Origin: Streptomyces radiopugnans
GTDB lineage: Bacteria; Actinomycetota; Actinomycetes; Streptomycetales; Streptomycetaceae
NCBI RefSeq assembly: GCF_900110735.1
Contig: NZ_FOET01000012.1
Span: 62,001 to 126,000, forward strand
Reading direction: 5' to 3'
DNA: 64,000 nucleotides
Under the pieces are notes generated by a model that ran no database searches, was not told the DNA's origin, and worked only from the letters and a program-made list of their open reading frames with translations. Positions 55,726 through 64,000 of this stretch are shown here, piece by piece (within the stretch, counting starts at the first letter, position 1; each line of letters begins with the position of its first letter). The position numbers were made by a program, and so were the translations under genes.

Positions 55726-58287
55726 ATGCCGCGCACACGACCCAGACCATCCCCCCTCATCCCCCTCCTCACCGGCGTGCTCCTCGCGGGCACGCTCGCC
55801 GCCGCGCCCGCCACCGGGGCCCCGGCCGCCGACCCCGGCGACTACACCCTGGCCGTCGACCGCACCCGCAACGGCCCCGAGATCGGCGAGCGGATGTACG
55901 GCGTCTTCTACGAGGACATCAACCGCGCCGCCGACGGCGGGCTGTACGCCGAACTCGTCCAGAACCGCTCCTTCGAGTACGCCCCCGCCGACAACCCCTC
56001 CTACACCGGCCTCACCGCCTGGACCGGGACCGCCACCGGCGGCGCCACCGGCACCGCGCGGGTCGTGGACGACGAGCACCGGCTGAACGAGCGCAACCGC
56101 AACCACCTCCGCCTCGACCTCGACGGCACCGGCGGCGCGGGCGCCCGCTACGGCGTCACCAACACCGGCTACAACTCCGGGATCGCCGTGGAGGAAGGCG
56201 AGAAGTACGACTTCTCCGTGTGGGCCCGCACCGGTGCCAGGCGCGGCACTCCGCTGACCGTCACCCTCCACGACGCCTCCGGCCGGGCCCTGGCCGCCCC
56301 CCTGCGCCGCACCGTGCGCGGCGATGACTGGACGAAGTACACCGGCACCCTCACCGCCCGCGCCACCGGCACGGAAGGGCGCCTGACCGTGGCCGCCGGC
56401 GGCGCCGGCACGCTCCGCCTCGACATGGTCTCGCTCTTCCCCCGCGACACCTACAAGGGCCGCGCCAACGGACTGCGCAAGGACCTCGCCGAGAAGATCG
56501 CCGCACTGGAGCCCGGCTTCCTGCGCTTCCCCGGCGGCTGCCTGGTCAACACCGGCAGCCACCAGGCGTACGAGGCCCCGGATTGGGAACGCCGCCGCTC
56601 CTACCAGTGGAAGGACACCGTCGGCCCCGTCGAGGAGCGGGCCGTCAACGCCAACTTCTGGGGCTACAACCAGTCCTACGGCCTGGGCTACTACGAGTAC
56701 TTCCAGTTCGCCGAGGACATCGGCGCGATGCCGCTGCCCGTCGTCCCCGCCCTGGTCACCGGCTGCGGCGAGAACCGGGCCACCGACGATCCCGGACTGC
56801 TGCGCCGCCACGTGGCCGACACCCTGGACCTGATCGAGTTCGCCAACGGCCCCGCCACCTCCACCTGGGGAGCCCTGCGCGCCGAGATGGGCCACCCCGA
56901 GCCCTTCGGACTCACCCACCTCGCCGTCGGCAACGAGGAGAACCTGCCCGACGCCTACTACGAGCGGCTGGCCGCCTTCCGCGAGGCCGTCGAGGCCGAG
57001 CACCCCGAGATCACGGTCATCGCCAACTCCGGCCCCGACGACACCGGCGCGGTGTTCGACCGCGCCTGGGAACTGGCCCGCGCCTCCGGTGTGGAGATGG
57101 TCGACGAGCACTACTACAACAGCCCGAGCTGGTTCCTGGAGAACAACGAGCGCTACGACTCCTACGACCGCCACGGGCCCGAGGTGTTCCTCGGCGAGTA
57201 CGCCTCCCAGGACAACCGCTTCCGCAACTCCCTTGCCGAGGCCGCGTTCATGACCGGCCTGGAGCGCAACGCCGACATCGTGAAGATGGCCGCCTACGCG
57301 CCCCTGCTGGCCAACACCGGCTACGTGCAGTGGAGCCCGGACCTGATCTGGTTCGACAACGCCCGCTCCTGGGGCTCGACCAGCTACGAGACCCAGAAGC
57401 TCTTCATGACCAACACCGGCGACCGCGTCGTGCCGAGCCGGGCGTCGTCCACCCCGGTCGCCAGGGGCCCGATCACCGGCGCGATCGGCCTGTCCACCTG
57501 GGCCACCAGCGCCGCGTACGACGACGTCCGGGTCGTCTCGGCGGACGGCGCGGAGCTGTTCGCCGACGACTTCTCCGGCGGCGCGGACAGGTGGACCGAG
57601 GCCGCCGGACGCGGCAGCTGGGCGGTCGAGGGCGGCGCGTACGTCCAGAGCGACACCGCGGCCGAGGACACCCTGGTCACCGCCGGCGACCCCGACTGGC
57701 GCGACTACGACCTGCATGTGAAGGCCACCAAGCGCGAGGGCCGCGAGGGCTTCCTGATCGCCTTCGGCGTCAAGGACACCGGCAACCACTACTGGTGGAA
57801 CCTCGGCGGCTGGAACAACACCCGCTCGGCGGTGGAGAAGTCGGCCGGTGGCGGCAAGCAGACGATGATCGAGGACGGCACGGTGATCGAGACCGGCCGC
57901 ACCTACGACATCCGGATCGAGGTCCGCGGCCGCCAGGTGACCCTTTACCTCGACGGCCGGGAGTGGGGGAGCTTCACCGACGACGCGGTCGCCGAGCCCT
58001 TCCGCCAGGTCGTCGCCCGCGACGAGGCGACCGGCGAGCTGATCGTCAAGGTCGTCAACGCGCAGGAGGCCCCGGCCCGTACGAGGATCGACCTCGGGCC
58101 GGGCGCGGCCGTCGGGCCGACCGCCCGCCTGACCGTCCTGCGCGGCGACCCGGACGCGGTCAACACCGCAGACGAGCGGCCGATCGGACCGGAGGAGTCG
58201 GTGATCGACGGTGTGGACACCGCCTTCACCCACACCTTCCCGCCCCACTCGATCACGTTCATGCGCATCGCGGAGCGCACACGGTAG
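55726..58287 (+). CDS. Secreted alpha-L-arabinofuranosidase (GH51-like) with C-terminal laminin-G-like domain
   Basis: The 853-residue protein has a signal peptide (LIPLLTGVLLAGTLAAAPATGA), then GERMYGVFYEDINRAADGGLYAELVQNRSFEY and a carbohydrate-binding beta domain. A catalytic barrel follows with FLRFPGGCLV, AVGNEENLP (acid/base Glu), and EVFLGEYASQD (probable nucleophile Glu). A C-terminal concanavalin-like domain (FADDFSGGADRW) and the usual GH51 end (HSITFMRI) complete it. It should release arabinose from plant polysaccharides. ATG 55726 follows GGGAG. A good promoter and inverted repeat precede it. Confidence 0.9.
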   Translation: MPRTRPRPSPLIPLLTGVLLAGTLAAAPATGAPAADPGDYTLAVDRTRNGPEIGERMYGVFYEDINRAADGGLYAELVQNRSFEYAPADNPSYTGLTAWTGTATGGATGTARVVDDEHRLNERNRNHLRLDLDGTGGAGARYGVTNTGYNSGIAVEEGEKYDFSVWARTGARRGTPLTVTLHDASGRALAAPLRRTVRGDDWTKYTGTLTARATGTEGRLTVAAGGAGTLRLDMVSLFPRDTYKGRANGLRKDLAEKIAALEPGFLRFPGGCLVNTGSHQAYEAPDWERRRSYQWKDTVGPVEERAVNANFWGYNQSYGLGYYEYFQFAEDIGAMPLPVVPALVTGCGENRATDDPGLLRRHVADTLDLIEFANGPATSTWGALRAEMGHPEPFGLTHLAVGNEENLPDAYYERLAAFREAVEAEHPEITVIANSGPDDTGAVFDRAWELARASGVEMVDEHYYNSPSWFLENNERYDSYDRHGPEVFLGEYASQDNRFRNSLAEAAFMTGLERNADIVKMAAYAPLLANTGYVQWSPDLIWFDNARSWGSTSYETQKLFMTNTGDRVVPSRASSTPVARGPITGAIGLSTWATSAAYDDVRVVSADGAELFADDFSGGADRWTEAAGRGSWAVEGGAYVQSDTAAEDTLVTAGDPDWRDYDLHVKATKREGREGFLIAFGVKDTGNHYWWNLGGWNNTRSAVEKSAGGGKQTMIEDGTVIETGRTYDIRIEVRGRQVTLYLDGREWGSFTDDAVAEPFRQVVARDEATGELIVKVVNAQEAPARTRIDLGPGAAVGPTARLTVLRGDPDAVNTADERPIGPEESVIDGVDTAFTHTFPPHSITFMRIAERTR

Positions 58288-58300
58288 GCCGGGCTCGCAT

Positions 58301-58342
58301 GGAGGTGCCCGTACCCCCGGGACGTGGGGTACGGGCACCTCC
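58301..58342. terminator. Bidirectional hairpin terminator
   Basis: A perfect 17-bp stem beginning GGAGGTGCCCGTACCCC with an 8-base loop separates the convergent arabinofuranosidase and fascin-like genes. It is the longest perfect stem in the window. Confidence 0.9.
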
Positions 58343-58355
58343 GGTCCGGACGGGC

Positions 58356-59045
58356 TCAGGCGCCCAGGTCGTAGAGGACGAACTCCTCCCAGGAACCGCC
58401 GATCTGGGCGGAACGGGCGCGCAGCGCGTACTGGAGCGAGCCGGTGTAGCCGTTCTCCATAGCGACGAAGAGGCCGTTCAGCGTGGACTGGAGGGCCCAG
58501 CGGTCCAGCGTCTCGTTGTAGTACACGACGAACCGCTCCCAGCCGCCCACACCGGTGGAGCGGGCGCGCAGCAGGTTCTGGGAGCTGCCGGTGAAGTTCT
58601 TCTCCACCGCCACGTAGCGGTCGTTGGCCAGCGACCTCAGGGCATAGGTCTCGGTGGTCTGGTCCCACTCGAAGGCGAATCCCTCCCAGCCGCCGACGGT
58701 GGCGGAACGGGCGCGCAGCGCACCGGTGTCGGGAGCCGGGTAGTTCTTCTCGGTCGCGACGAACAGCTCGTTGCGGACCGACTGCATCGCGATGAGGGAG
58801 ACCTCGTCCGCGGCGGCGTCCTGTGCGGTGAGGTCCTGCGCGGTGAGGCCCTGGGCGGCGGAGGAGCGCTTGCCGTCCAGAGCGGCCATCTCGTCACCCT
58901 CGACCACCTCCCAGCCGGCCGGCACGGCGGCCTGCGCGGCGGCCGGGCGGCCGGTCTGCGGGGCGGCTCCGGCCGCCGGGGCGGTCAGCGCGGAGGCCCC
59001 CACCAGAGCGCTCAGGGCCAGAAGAACGGAGGTCATGCGTCGCAC
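58356..59045 (-). CDS. Secreted fascin/beta-trefoil-like repeat protein
   Basis: The 229-residue product has a signal peptide (MTSVLLALSALVGASALTAPAAGA) and three imperfect repeats of about 45 residues. Each has a Phe/Tyr-Val-Ala-x-E-x-x-Tyr/Phe segment (ELFVATEKNY, RYVAVEKNF, LFVAMENGY) followed by RARS..GGWE. This is the layout of fascin-like beta-trefoils. A spacer contains LTAQDLTAQD. The GTG start has GAGGA 6 bases ahead. Carbohydrate or surface binding is plausible for the fold; no catalytic motif is visible. Confidence 0.75.
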   Translation of the reverse strand: MRRMTSVLLALSALVGASALTAPAAGAAPQTGRPAAAQAAVPAGWEVVEGDEMAALDGKRSSAAQGLTAQDLTAQDAAADEVSLIAMQSVRNELFVATEKNYPAPDTGALRARSATVGGWEGFAFEWDQTTETYALRSLANDRYVAVEKNFTGSSQNLLRARSTGVGGWERFVVYYNETLDRWALQSTLNGLFVAMENGYTGSLQYALRARSAQIGGSWEEFVLYDLGA

Positions 59046-59500
59046 GGGTCGTCCTCACCTTCGGTGAATCGGCGGTGATGATTCCGGGGCGGCGGAAAAG
59101 CGAATTCGGCGCCTTCGGGCGCCTGCGCGTGCCGGAACGCGCGGTCCCCCGCGCGGTGATTTCCCCCCTGCTTTCGCTGCGCCCCCCGGAACCGCGATCG
59201 GAACGCCCTCCCCTCGGACGCTCCCGCGGCTGCCCCGCTCTGTTCCACGAGGCAGCGCCAGACTATCGGCGGACGCCTTCCTCCAGCGGGCCGATTCCGT
59301 TCGAATTCCGAATCGGGAAGGAATTCCCCCGGTGAGACCGATTCCGCAACCCCGGATTAACGCGGAGGAGGGCGTTTGTTTTCCGGGCGCCCGCCCCCGC
59401 CACGCGCCGGCACACGCCAGAACCCCCTCCGACCCGGAGGTCGACACGGGCGTCCTCCCCGCCGGCCGAACCGGCCGGAAGGACGCCCGCGGGACGGGGC
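59046..59500. other. Intergenic region between fascin-like and MFS genes
   Basis: 455 bases. It has relatively AT-rich patches with GAATTC-containing repeats (near 59100 and 59305-59330) that may hold the minus-strand promoter of the fascin-like gene, and a hairpin downstream of the MFS gene at 59447-59489. No convincing gene. Confidence 0.5.
59447..59489 (-). terminator. Hairpin after the MFS gene
   Basis: CGGGCGTCC and GGACGCCCG form a 9-bp outer stem around an inner self-complementary CCGGCC region, 11 bases past the MFS stop. Confidence 0.65.
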
Positions 59501-60751
59501 TCAGCAGGTCCGCGCGACCTCCAGGCGCCGCTGGACCACCGCGCGGCGCGTGGCGTAGAGGGTGACGCCCGCGGCGAGGACCAGGGCGGTCAGGGAGAAG
59601 GCGACCGTCGCGCTCCAGCCCGCCGCGTGGTAGGCGATCGCACCCAGCGTGCCGCCCAGGGAGCTGCCGACGTAGTACGCCATCTGGTACAGCGCCGAGG
59701 CCTGGGCCCGGCCCGTCTTCGCCGTGCGGCCCACCGAGCCGGAGGCGACCGCGTGGCCCGCGAAGAAACCGGCCGTGACCAGGACCAGGCCCAGCAGTAC
59801 GGCCGCGAGGGTGTCGCCGAGGGTCAGCAGCAGGCCGGTGGCGGTGGCGCCGATGGCCAGGTAGAGGGCGCCGCGGCGGCCGAGCCGTCCGGTCAGGCGC
59901 CCGGCGGCGGCCGAGGAGACGGTGCCGACGAGGTAGATCACGAAGACCGAGCCGGCCAGGCCCTGGGGGAGGCCGAAGGGCTCGGACGTCAGCCGGTAGC
60001 CCACCACCGTGTAGACCGCGCCGAAGACGGTCATGAACAGCAGGCCGAGGGTGTACAGCCGCACCAGCAGCCCGTCGGACAGGTGGCCGCGCACGGTGCT
60101 CAGCAGCTCGGCGGGGCGCAGTGAGGCCGGGGTGAAGTTGTGCGCCCGGGGGATCAGCAGCCGGTAGGCGAGGGCGCACAGCAGGGCGAGCGCGCCGACC
60201 GCCGCCAGTCCGACGCGCCAGCCCCAGCCCTCGGCGACCCAGCCGGTGAGGACGCGGCCGGTCATTCCGCCGACGCTGTTGCCCGCCACGAACAGGCCGA
60301 TCGCCCCGACCAGTGCGGCGGGCCGTACCTCCTCCGCCAGGTACGCCGTCGCCGAGGCCGGGATGCCCGCGATCGCCACGCCCTGCAGGGCGCGCAGCGC
60401 GATCAGGACCTCCATGTCGGGGGCGAAGGGCAGAGCCAGCGCCACCGCGACCGCGACCGCGAGGGAGCCCGTCATCAGGGTGCGCCGTCCGAAGCGCTCG
60501 GAGAGGGCGGACAGCGGCAGCACGGCCACCGCCAGGGCGATGGTGGCGGCCGAGACGGTCCAGCTCGCCTGCCCCGGCGTCACGCCGAAGTCGGCGGAGA
60601 GCGCGGGCAGCAGGGGCTGGGTGGAGAACAGCAGGGCGAAGGTGGCCAGGCCCACGGCGAAGAGGGCGAGGCTGATGCGCCGGGGGGAGGACGGGAAACG
60701 CTCGGGAGAGGCACCTGTGCGGGCAGGTGCCCCGGTATCGACGGAAGGCAT
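59501..60751 (-). CDS. MFS transporter (YnfM-like)
   Basis: The 416-residue protein has about 12 hydrophobic helices and the MFS loop motifs LPLSALSERFGRRTLM and AGRLTGRLGRRGALYL. Helix 1 region LFAVGLATFALLFSTQPLLPALSADFGVTPGQASW is typical of the YnfM/inner-membrane transporter group. The ATG start at 60751 is followed by a Ser/Pro-rich N-terminus. It is divergent from a LysR gene, the common arrangement for this group, so LysR probably controls it. Substrate unknown. Confidence 0.9.
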   Translation of the reverse strand: MPSVDTGAPARTGASPERFPSSPRRISLALFAVGLATFALLFSTQPLLPALSADFGVTPGQASWTVSAATIALAVAVLPLSALSERFGRRTLMTGSLAVAVAVALALPFAPDMEVLIALRALQGVAIAGIPASATAYLAEEVRPAALVGAIGLFVAGNSVGGMTGRVLTGWVAEGWGWRVGLAAVGALALLCALAYRLLIPRAHNFTPASLRPAELLSTVRGHLSDGLLVRLYTLGLLFMTVFGAVYTVVGYRLTSEPFGLPQGLAGSVFVIYLVGTVSSAAAGRLTGRLGRRGALYLAIGATATGLLLTLGDTLAAVLLGLVLVTAGFFAGHAVASGSVGRTAKTGRAQASALYQMAYYVGSSLGGTLGAIAYHAAGWSATVAFSLTALVLAAGVTLYATRRAVVQRRLEVARTC

Positions 60752-60806
60752 GCCTCGAACGTACGATCATCGACCTGATGCGTCCAATGCACAAAGGTAC
60801 TTGTCT

Positions 60807-60824
60807 TTATGCATGAGCGCATAA
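60807..60824. promoter_or_regulatory. Inverted repeat between divergent MFS and LysR genes
   Basis: TTATGC and GCATAA are separated by 6 bases in the 92-base divergent gap, 20 bases before the LysR start. A probable LysR-type site. Confidence 0.55.
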
Positions 60825-60843
60825 GGCGAGATGGGAGGGTGTC

Positions 60844-61818
60844 GTGTCACCGGTCGGCAACAGAAAAGACATCTCGGTTACATCCGACACATCCAGCGGT
60901 GCCCCCCACATCGACCCCGGTTCCTGGGCCGCCGTGCTCACCCCGAGGCTGGCGCAGTTCGTCGCCGTGGCCCGGCACGAGCACGTCACGCGGGCGGCCG
61001 GCGAGCTGGGGGTGCCGCAGTCCACGCTCAGCCGGGCGATGGCGCGGCTGGAGGACGATCTGGGGGTCGCGCTGTTCGCGCGGCGGGGGCGGACGGTCGC
61101 GCTGACGCCCGCCGGGCGTACGTTCCTGGCCTCGGTGGAGCGGGCGCTGGGCTCGGTGGAGCAGGCGGCGGAGGCGGTGCGGGCGGACGCGGACCCGGCC
61201 TCGGGCAAGGTGGCCTTCGGTTTTCTGCACACGCTGGGGTCGGAGACCGTGCCCGCGCTGATCCGCTCCTTCCGCGCCGACCACCCCCGGGTGCGCTTCT
61301 CGCTGGTGCAGACGTACGGCGAGGCGATGATCGAGCGGCTGCGTGCCGGGGACCTGGACCTGTGCCTGACCTCCCCGGTGCCGGACGCCCCGGATCTGGC
61401 CGCGCGGCGGCTGGACGAGCAGCGGCTGCGGCTGGTCGTGCCCGAGGAGCATCCGCTGGCGCGGCGCAGGCGGGTGCGGCTGGCGGAGGCGGCGGAGGAG
61501 CCGTTCATCACCCTGGAGCCGGGCTACGGGATGCGGCGGATCTTCGACGCGCTGTGCGCCGAGGCGGGCTTCAAGCCGAAGATCGCGTTCGAGGGGGAGG
61601 AGGCCGAGACGCTGCGCGGACTGGTCGCCGCCGGACTGGGGGTGGCCCTGCTGCCGCCCCCCGCCGTGCCCCGGCCGGGGGTGCGGGAGCTGGCGGTCAC
61701 CCAGCCGCGGGCGGTGCGGGAGATCGGGGTGGCCTGGGTGGACGGCCGACCGGACACCCCGCCGGTGGCGGCGTTCCGGGCGTTCCTGCTCAGCCGCCGG
61801 GGGCGGCTGCTGGCGTAA
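60844..61818 (+). CDS. LysR-family transcriptional regulator
   Basis: The 324-residue protein has a N-terminal extension of about 28 residues, a winged HTH (LAQFVAVARHEHVTRAAGELGVPQSTLSRAMARLEDDLGVALFAR, quoted in part by its core QSTLSRAMARLE), and a periplasmic-binding-like effector domain from about residue 115 (KVAFGFLHTLGSE). The GTG start precedes SPVGNRKDIS; an internal start closer to the HTH is possible. Divergent from the MFS gene, which it probably regulates in response to the transported compound. Confidence 0.9.
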   Translation: MSPVGNRKDISVTSDTSSGAPHIDPGSWAAVLTPRLAQFVAVARHEHVTRAAGELGVPQSTLSRAMARLEDDLGVALFARRGRTVALTPAGRTFLASVERALGSVEQAAEAVRADADPASGKVAFGFLHTLGSETVPALIRSFRADHPRVRFSLVQTYGEAMIERLRAGDLDLCLTSPVPDAPDLAARRLDEQRLRLVVPEEHPLARRRRVRLAEAAEEPFITLEPGYGMRRIFDALCAEAGFKPKIAFEGEEAETLRGLVAAGLGVALLPPPAVPRPGVRELAVTQPRAVREIGVAWVDGRPDTPPVAAFRAFLLSRRGRLLA

Positions 61819-61855
61819 GGGGCCCGTGGGCGGCCGTACGCGCCGGAGGGCGCGC

Positions 61856-62611
61856 TCAGTGGCGCAGGGAGCGGCCGAAGCCGGCCGCCAGCGGCATCCG
61901 CAGGCCCAGCGGGGGCGGGGCCGCCAGCGCGTCGGCCACCGGGCGGGCGAAGTCCCGGTCGCACAGCGAGCCCAGGGCGAAGTCCTCGGCCAGGGCGAGG
62001 ACCTCCGCGCGGTGCTGGCGCAGCGCGTGGCCGTCGGTGTGGACCTCGAAGCGGCAGACGTCCGGGTTGATCTTCTTGGCCCGCATGGCCAGCCGGTAGG
62101 AGAGGTCCGGGCCGGTGTGCTCGTCGTCCGTGCCGTGCACGATCAGCACCCGCCGGCCGGTGAGCTGCCGCACCGGTTCCTCCCCGCCGTCCTCGGACGT
62201 CTCCGGCAGCCAGGGGGCCAGCGCCAGGACGGAGACCACCGCCGGGTGGCCCGCGGCCCGCAGCGCCGCCCGGGCGCCCATGTCCCGGCCCGCCAGGCAC
62301 ACGGGGACGTCGCCGTAGCGGTGTACGACCTCCTCCAGCGCCCACTCGACGTCCCGTACGGGGTGGGCGTCCGCGCCGTTCCAGCCGCGGTAGCGGTAGT
62401 GGAGGACGTGCGCGGCCACGTCGTGTCCCTCCCCCGCCCGCACCAGCCGCCGCGCCAGCGGCAGCATCGCCGCCGCGGCCCGGCGGGAGCGGCCGCGCGT
62501 GCTCGCGGCCACCCCTCCCGGGAGCAGCAGGACCACGCCCTGTACCGCGTGGTCGTCCCCGAACGCCCGCCCCAGCCGCGCATCCCGACGCGGCAACGCC
62601 TGCTGAGTCAC
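61856..62611 (-). CDS. Alpha/beta hydrolase-fold protein with Asp in the nucleophile elbow
   Basis: The product has 251 residues from GTG 62611. The fold is recognisable: GVVLLLPGG, HYRYRGWNGADAHPVRDVEWAL, LIVHGTDDEHTG (acid) and TDGHALRQH (His). The elbow reads GRDMG (residues 108-112), so the usual Ser is Asp110. Dienelactone-hydrolase-like and dehalogenase-like members are both possible, or it may be inactive. No RBS is evident at this GTG; the N-terminus is uncertain. Neighbours give no hint. Confidence 0.75.
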   Translation of the reverse strand: MTQQALPRRDARLGRAFGDDHAVQGVVLLLPGGVAASTRGRSRRAAAAMLPLARRLVRAGEGHDVAAHVLHYRYRGWNGADAHPVRDVEWALEEVVHRYGDVPVCLAGRDMGARAALRAAGHPAVVSVLALAPWLPETSEDGGEEPVRQLTGRRVLIVHGTDDEHTGPDLSYRLAMRAKKINPDVCRFEVHTDGHALRQHRAEVLALAEDFALGSLCDRDFARPVADALAAPPPLGLRMPLAAGFGRSLRH

Positions 62612-62749
62612 GGCGAAAACGATGGCAGAAGCGGGGGTGTACGAGCGGTGCCGGGCGGTCACCGTTGGGTATCGAAAGCGTCCTGGACCGCGTGCGGGCG
62701 GTGTACGGGCGGCGTGCGGGCGGGGGCGGTACCTGCCCAAGGGTGATAT

Positions 62750-62761
62750 CTACGCGCGTAG
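62750..62761. promoter_or_regulatory. Operator-like palindrome CTACGCGCGTAG upstream of add
   Basis: A perfect 12-bp palindrome lying 4 bases upstream of the -10-like TAGAGT (62766-62771). Identical to the copy at 49541. Confidence 0.7.
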
Positions 62762-62777
62762 GCGCTAGAGTGCGGCA

Positions 62778-63917
62778 ATGACGAGCGAGACTGTCACCAC
62801 CGCCCCCACCCCGGACCAGATCCGCCGCGCCCCCAAGGTGCTGCTCCACGACCACCTCGACGGCGGCCTCCGTCCGGCCACCGTCGCCGAACTCGCCCGC
62901 GAGTGCGGCTACGGCGGTCTGCCCGAGACCGACCCCGAGGCGCTGGGCACCTGGTTCCGCGAGGCGGCCGACTCCGGCTCCCTGGAGCGCTACCTGGAGA
63001 CCTTCGCCCACACCTGCGCCGTGATGCAGACGCGCGAGGCGCTGGTGAGGGTCGCGGCCGAGTGCGCCGAGGACCTGGCCGCCGACGGCGTGGTCTACGC
63101 CGAGGTGCGCTACGCCCCCGAGCAGCACCTGGAGGCGGGGCTGACGCTGGAGGAGGTCGTCGAGGCCGTCAACGAGGGCTTCCGCGAGGGCGAGCGCCGG
63201 GCCCGCGAGGCCGGTCACCGCATCCGCGTCGGCGTCCTGCTCACCGCCATGCGGCACGCCGCCCGCTCGCTGGAGATCGCCGAACTGGCCAACCGCTACC
63301 GGGACGCGGGCGTCGTCGGCTTCGACATCGCGGGTGCCGAGGCGGGCCACCCGCCCACCCGCCACCTGGACGCCTTCGAGTACCTCAAGCGCGAGAACAA
63401 CCACTTCACCATCCACGCAGGCGAGGCGTTCGGGCTGCCGTCCATCTGGCAGGCGCTCCAGTGGTGCGGCGCCGACCGGCTCGGCCACGGGGTGCGCATC
63501 ATCGACGACATCCACGTCGCCGGCGACGGCACGGTGAAACTGGGCCGGCTCGCCGCGTACGTGCGCGACAAGCGGATCCCGCTGGAGCTGTGCCCCACCT
63601 CCAACATCCAGACCGGAGCGGCCTCCTCGTACGCCGAGCACCCCATCGGGCTGCTGCGGCGGCTGCGCTTCCGCGCCACCGTCAACACCGACAACCGGCT
63701 GATGAGCGGCACCAGCATGAGCCGCGAGTTCGGGCACCTGGTGGAGACGTTCGGCTACACGCTGGACGACATGCAGTGGTTCACCGTCAACGCCATGAAG
63801 TCCGCGTTCATCCCTTTCGATGAACGTCTGGCCATGATCAACGAGGTGATCAAGCCCGGATACGCCGAGCTGAAGGCCGAGTGGCTGTTCCGGGAGGCCG
63901 CCGCCAAGGGCCTGTGA
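62778..63917 (+). CDS. add: Adenosine deaminase
   Basis: The 379-residue protein has the zinc-site start [12 protein letters not shown], then [11 protein letters not shown], the catalytic [14 protein letters not shown] and [16 protein letters not shown] with [11 protein letters not shown]. These are the metal and catalytic residues of adenosine deaminase, which turns (deoxy)adenosine into (deoxy)inosine. ATG 62778 lies 7 bases after a TAGAGT -10 element with no RBS, so the mRNA is probably leaderless. The palindrome between it and the -35 links it to the nucleoside importer operon. The stop lies 83 bases before the window end. Confidence 0.95.
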   Translation: MTSETVTTAPTPDQIRRAPKVLLHDHLDGGLRPATVAELARECGYGGLPETDPEALGTWFREAADSGSLERYLETFAHTCAVMQTREALVRVAAECAEDLAADGVVYAEVRYAPEQHLEAGLTLEEVVEAVNEGFREGERRAREAGHRIRVGVLLTAMRHAARSLEIAELANRYRDAGVVGFDIAGAEAGHPPTRHLDAFEYLKRENNHFTIHAGEAFGLPSIWQALQWCGADRLGHGVRIIDDIHVAGDGTVKLGRLAAYVRDKRIPLELCPTSNIQTGAASSYAEHPIGLLRRLRFRATVNTDNRLMSGTSMSREFGHLVETFGYTLDDMQWFTVNAMKSAFIPFDERLAMINEVIKPGYAELKAEWLFREAAAKGL

Positions 63918-64000
63918 CCAGCGGTTCCTCCGGCCGGAGGCGGCCGGGGGAGGAGACGGGAGGCGGCCGGGCGCGACGGCGGAGGCGGGCGTCCGGCCGT

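Noticed and set aside
55624-58668. 1014-codon open frame on the minus strand opposite the arabinofuranosidase gene
   Set aside because: No domain or RBS; composition mirrors the real gene.
59055-60794. 579-codon minus-strand frame overlapping the MFS gene
   Set aside because: Arg/Pro-rich shadow of the MFS frame without any membrane segment.
63927-63940. CCTCCGGCCGGAGG palindrome after add as a terminator
   Set aside because: It is a perfect palindrome without loop or T run; weak as a terminator.

Overview
The window is chromosomal DNA from a high-GC actinomycete, almost certainly a Streptomyces. The evidence is the extreme GC at third codon positions, frequent GTG/TTG starts, GTGA/ATGA stop-start overlaps, lipobox and twin-basic signal peptides, and gene families typical of the genus. 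As far as I can recall, the order of the central genes (trpS, D-Ala-D-Ala carboxypeptidase, sdhBADC, GH20, paired ECF sigma genes, acyl-CoA mutase, nonulosonate genes, nucleoside uptake, add) matches a conserved core stretch of Streptomyces chromosomes. I see no rRNA, tRNA, CRISPR array, insertion sequence or prophage.

Layout. 1-3 kb: end of a glycine-betaine transporter operon, then a tiny GntR regulator divergent from three small genes of unknown role. 3-5 kb: two broken genes (a frameshifted AAA ATPase and a Uma2 nuclease gene with an in-frame TAA) around a VOC protein. 5-8 kb: a minus-strand unit of an ImmA/IrrE-type metalloprotease, a polytopic membrane protein, a TPR-like protein and a secreted DUF3574 protein. 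8-11 kb: PEP-mutase-family and AhpD-like genes divergent from a MocR/PdxR regulator. 11-22 kb: rocD, trpS, a 2'-5' RNA ligase-like gene, a carboxypeptidase, a metallophosphoesterase, the sdhCDAB operon and a ureidoimidazoline decarboxylase. 22-28 kb: a secreted GH20 hexosaminidase, then an ABC permease coupled to a hydrolase-ABC ATPase fusion. 28-35 kb: two paralogous ECF sigma/membrane-partner pairs flank a large secreted amidase. 35-38.5 kb: an L,D-transpeptidase and an acyl-CoA mutase.

39-46 kb holds a nonulosonic (sialic/Kdn-like) acid polymer cluster. NeuA fused to a HAD phosphatase, a short NeuB and four probable glycosyltransferases lie on two divergent arms. 46.5-55.5 kb is a nucleoside uptake and salvage block: an M20 amidohydrolase, a Bmp-family binding lipoprotein, an ABC ATPase with two permeases, cdd and deoA. 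A 12-bp palindrome CTACGCGCGTAG sits in the promoters of the ATPase gene and of the adenosine deaminase gene 13 kb away, with a near-match before the binding protein, which points to one local regulon.

55.6-64 kb has a secreted GH51-type arabinofuranosidase with a clear promoter and overlapping inverted repeat, a secreted fascin-like protein, a divergent MFS/LysR pair, an alpha/beta hydrolase with an altered nucleophile elbow, and add. Most convergent gene pairs are separated by strong GC-rich hairpins. Start codons were chosen from ribosome binding sites, overlaps and -10 elements; several remain ambiguous and are flagged.
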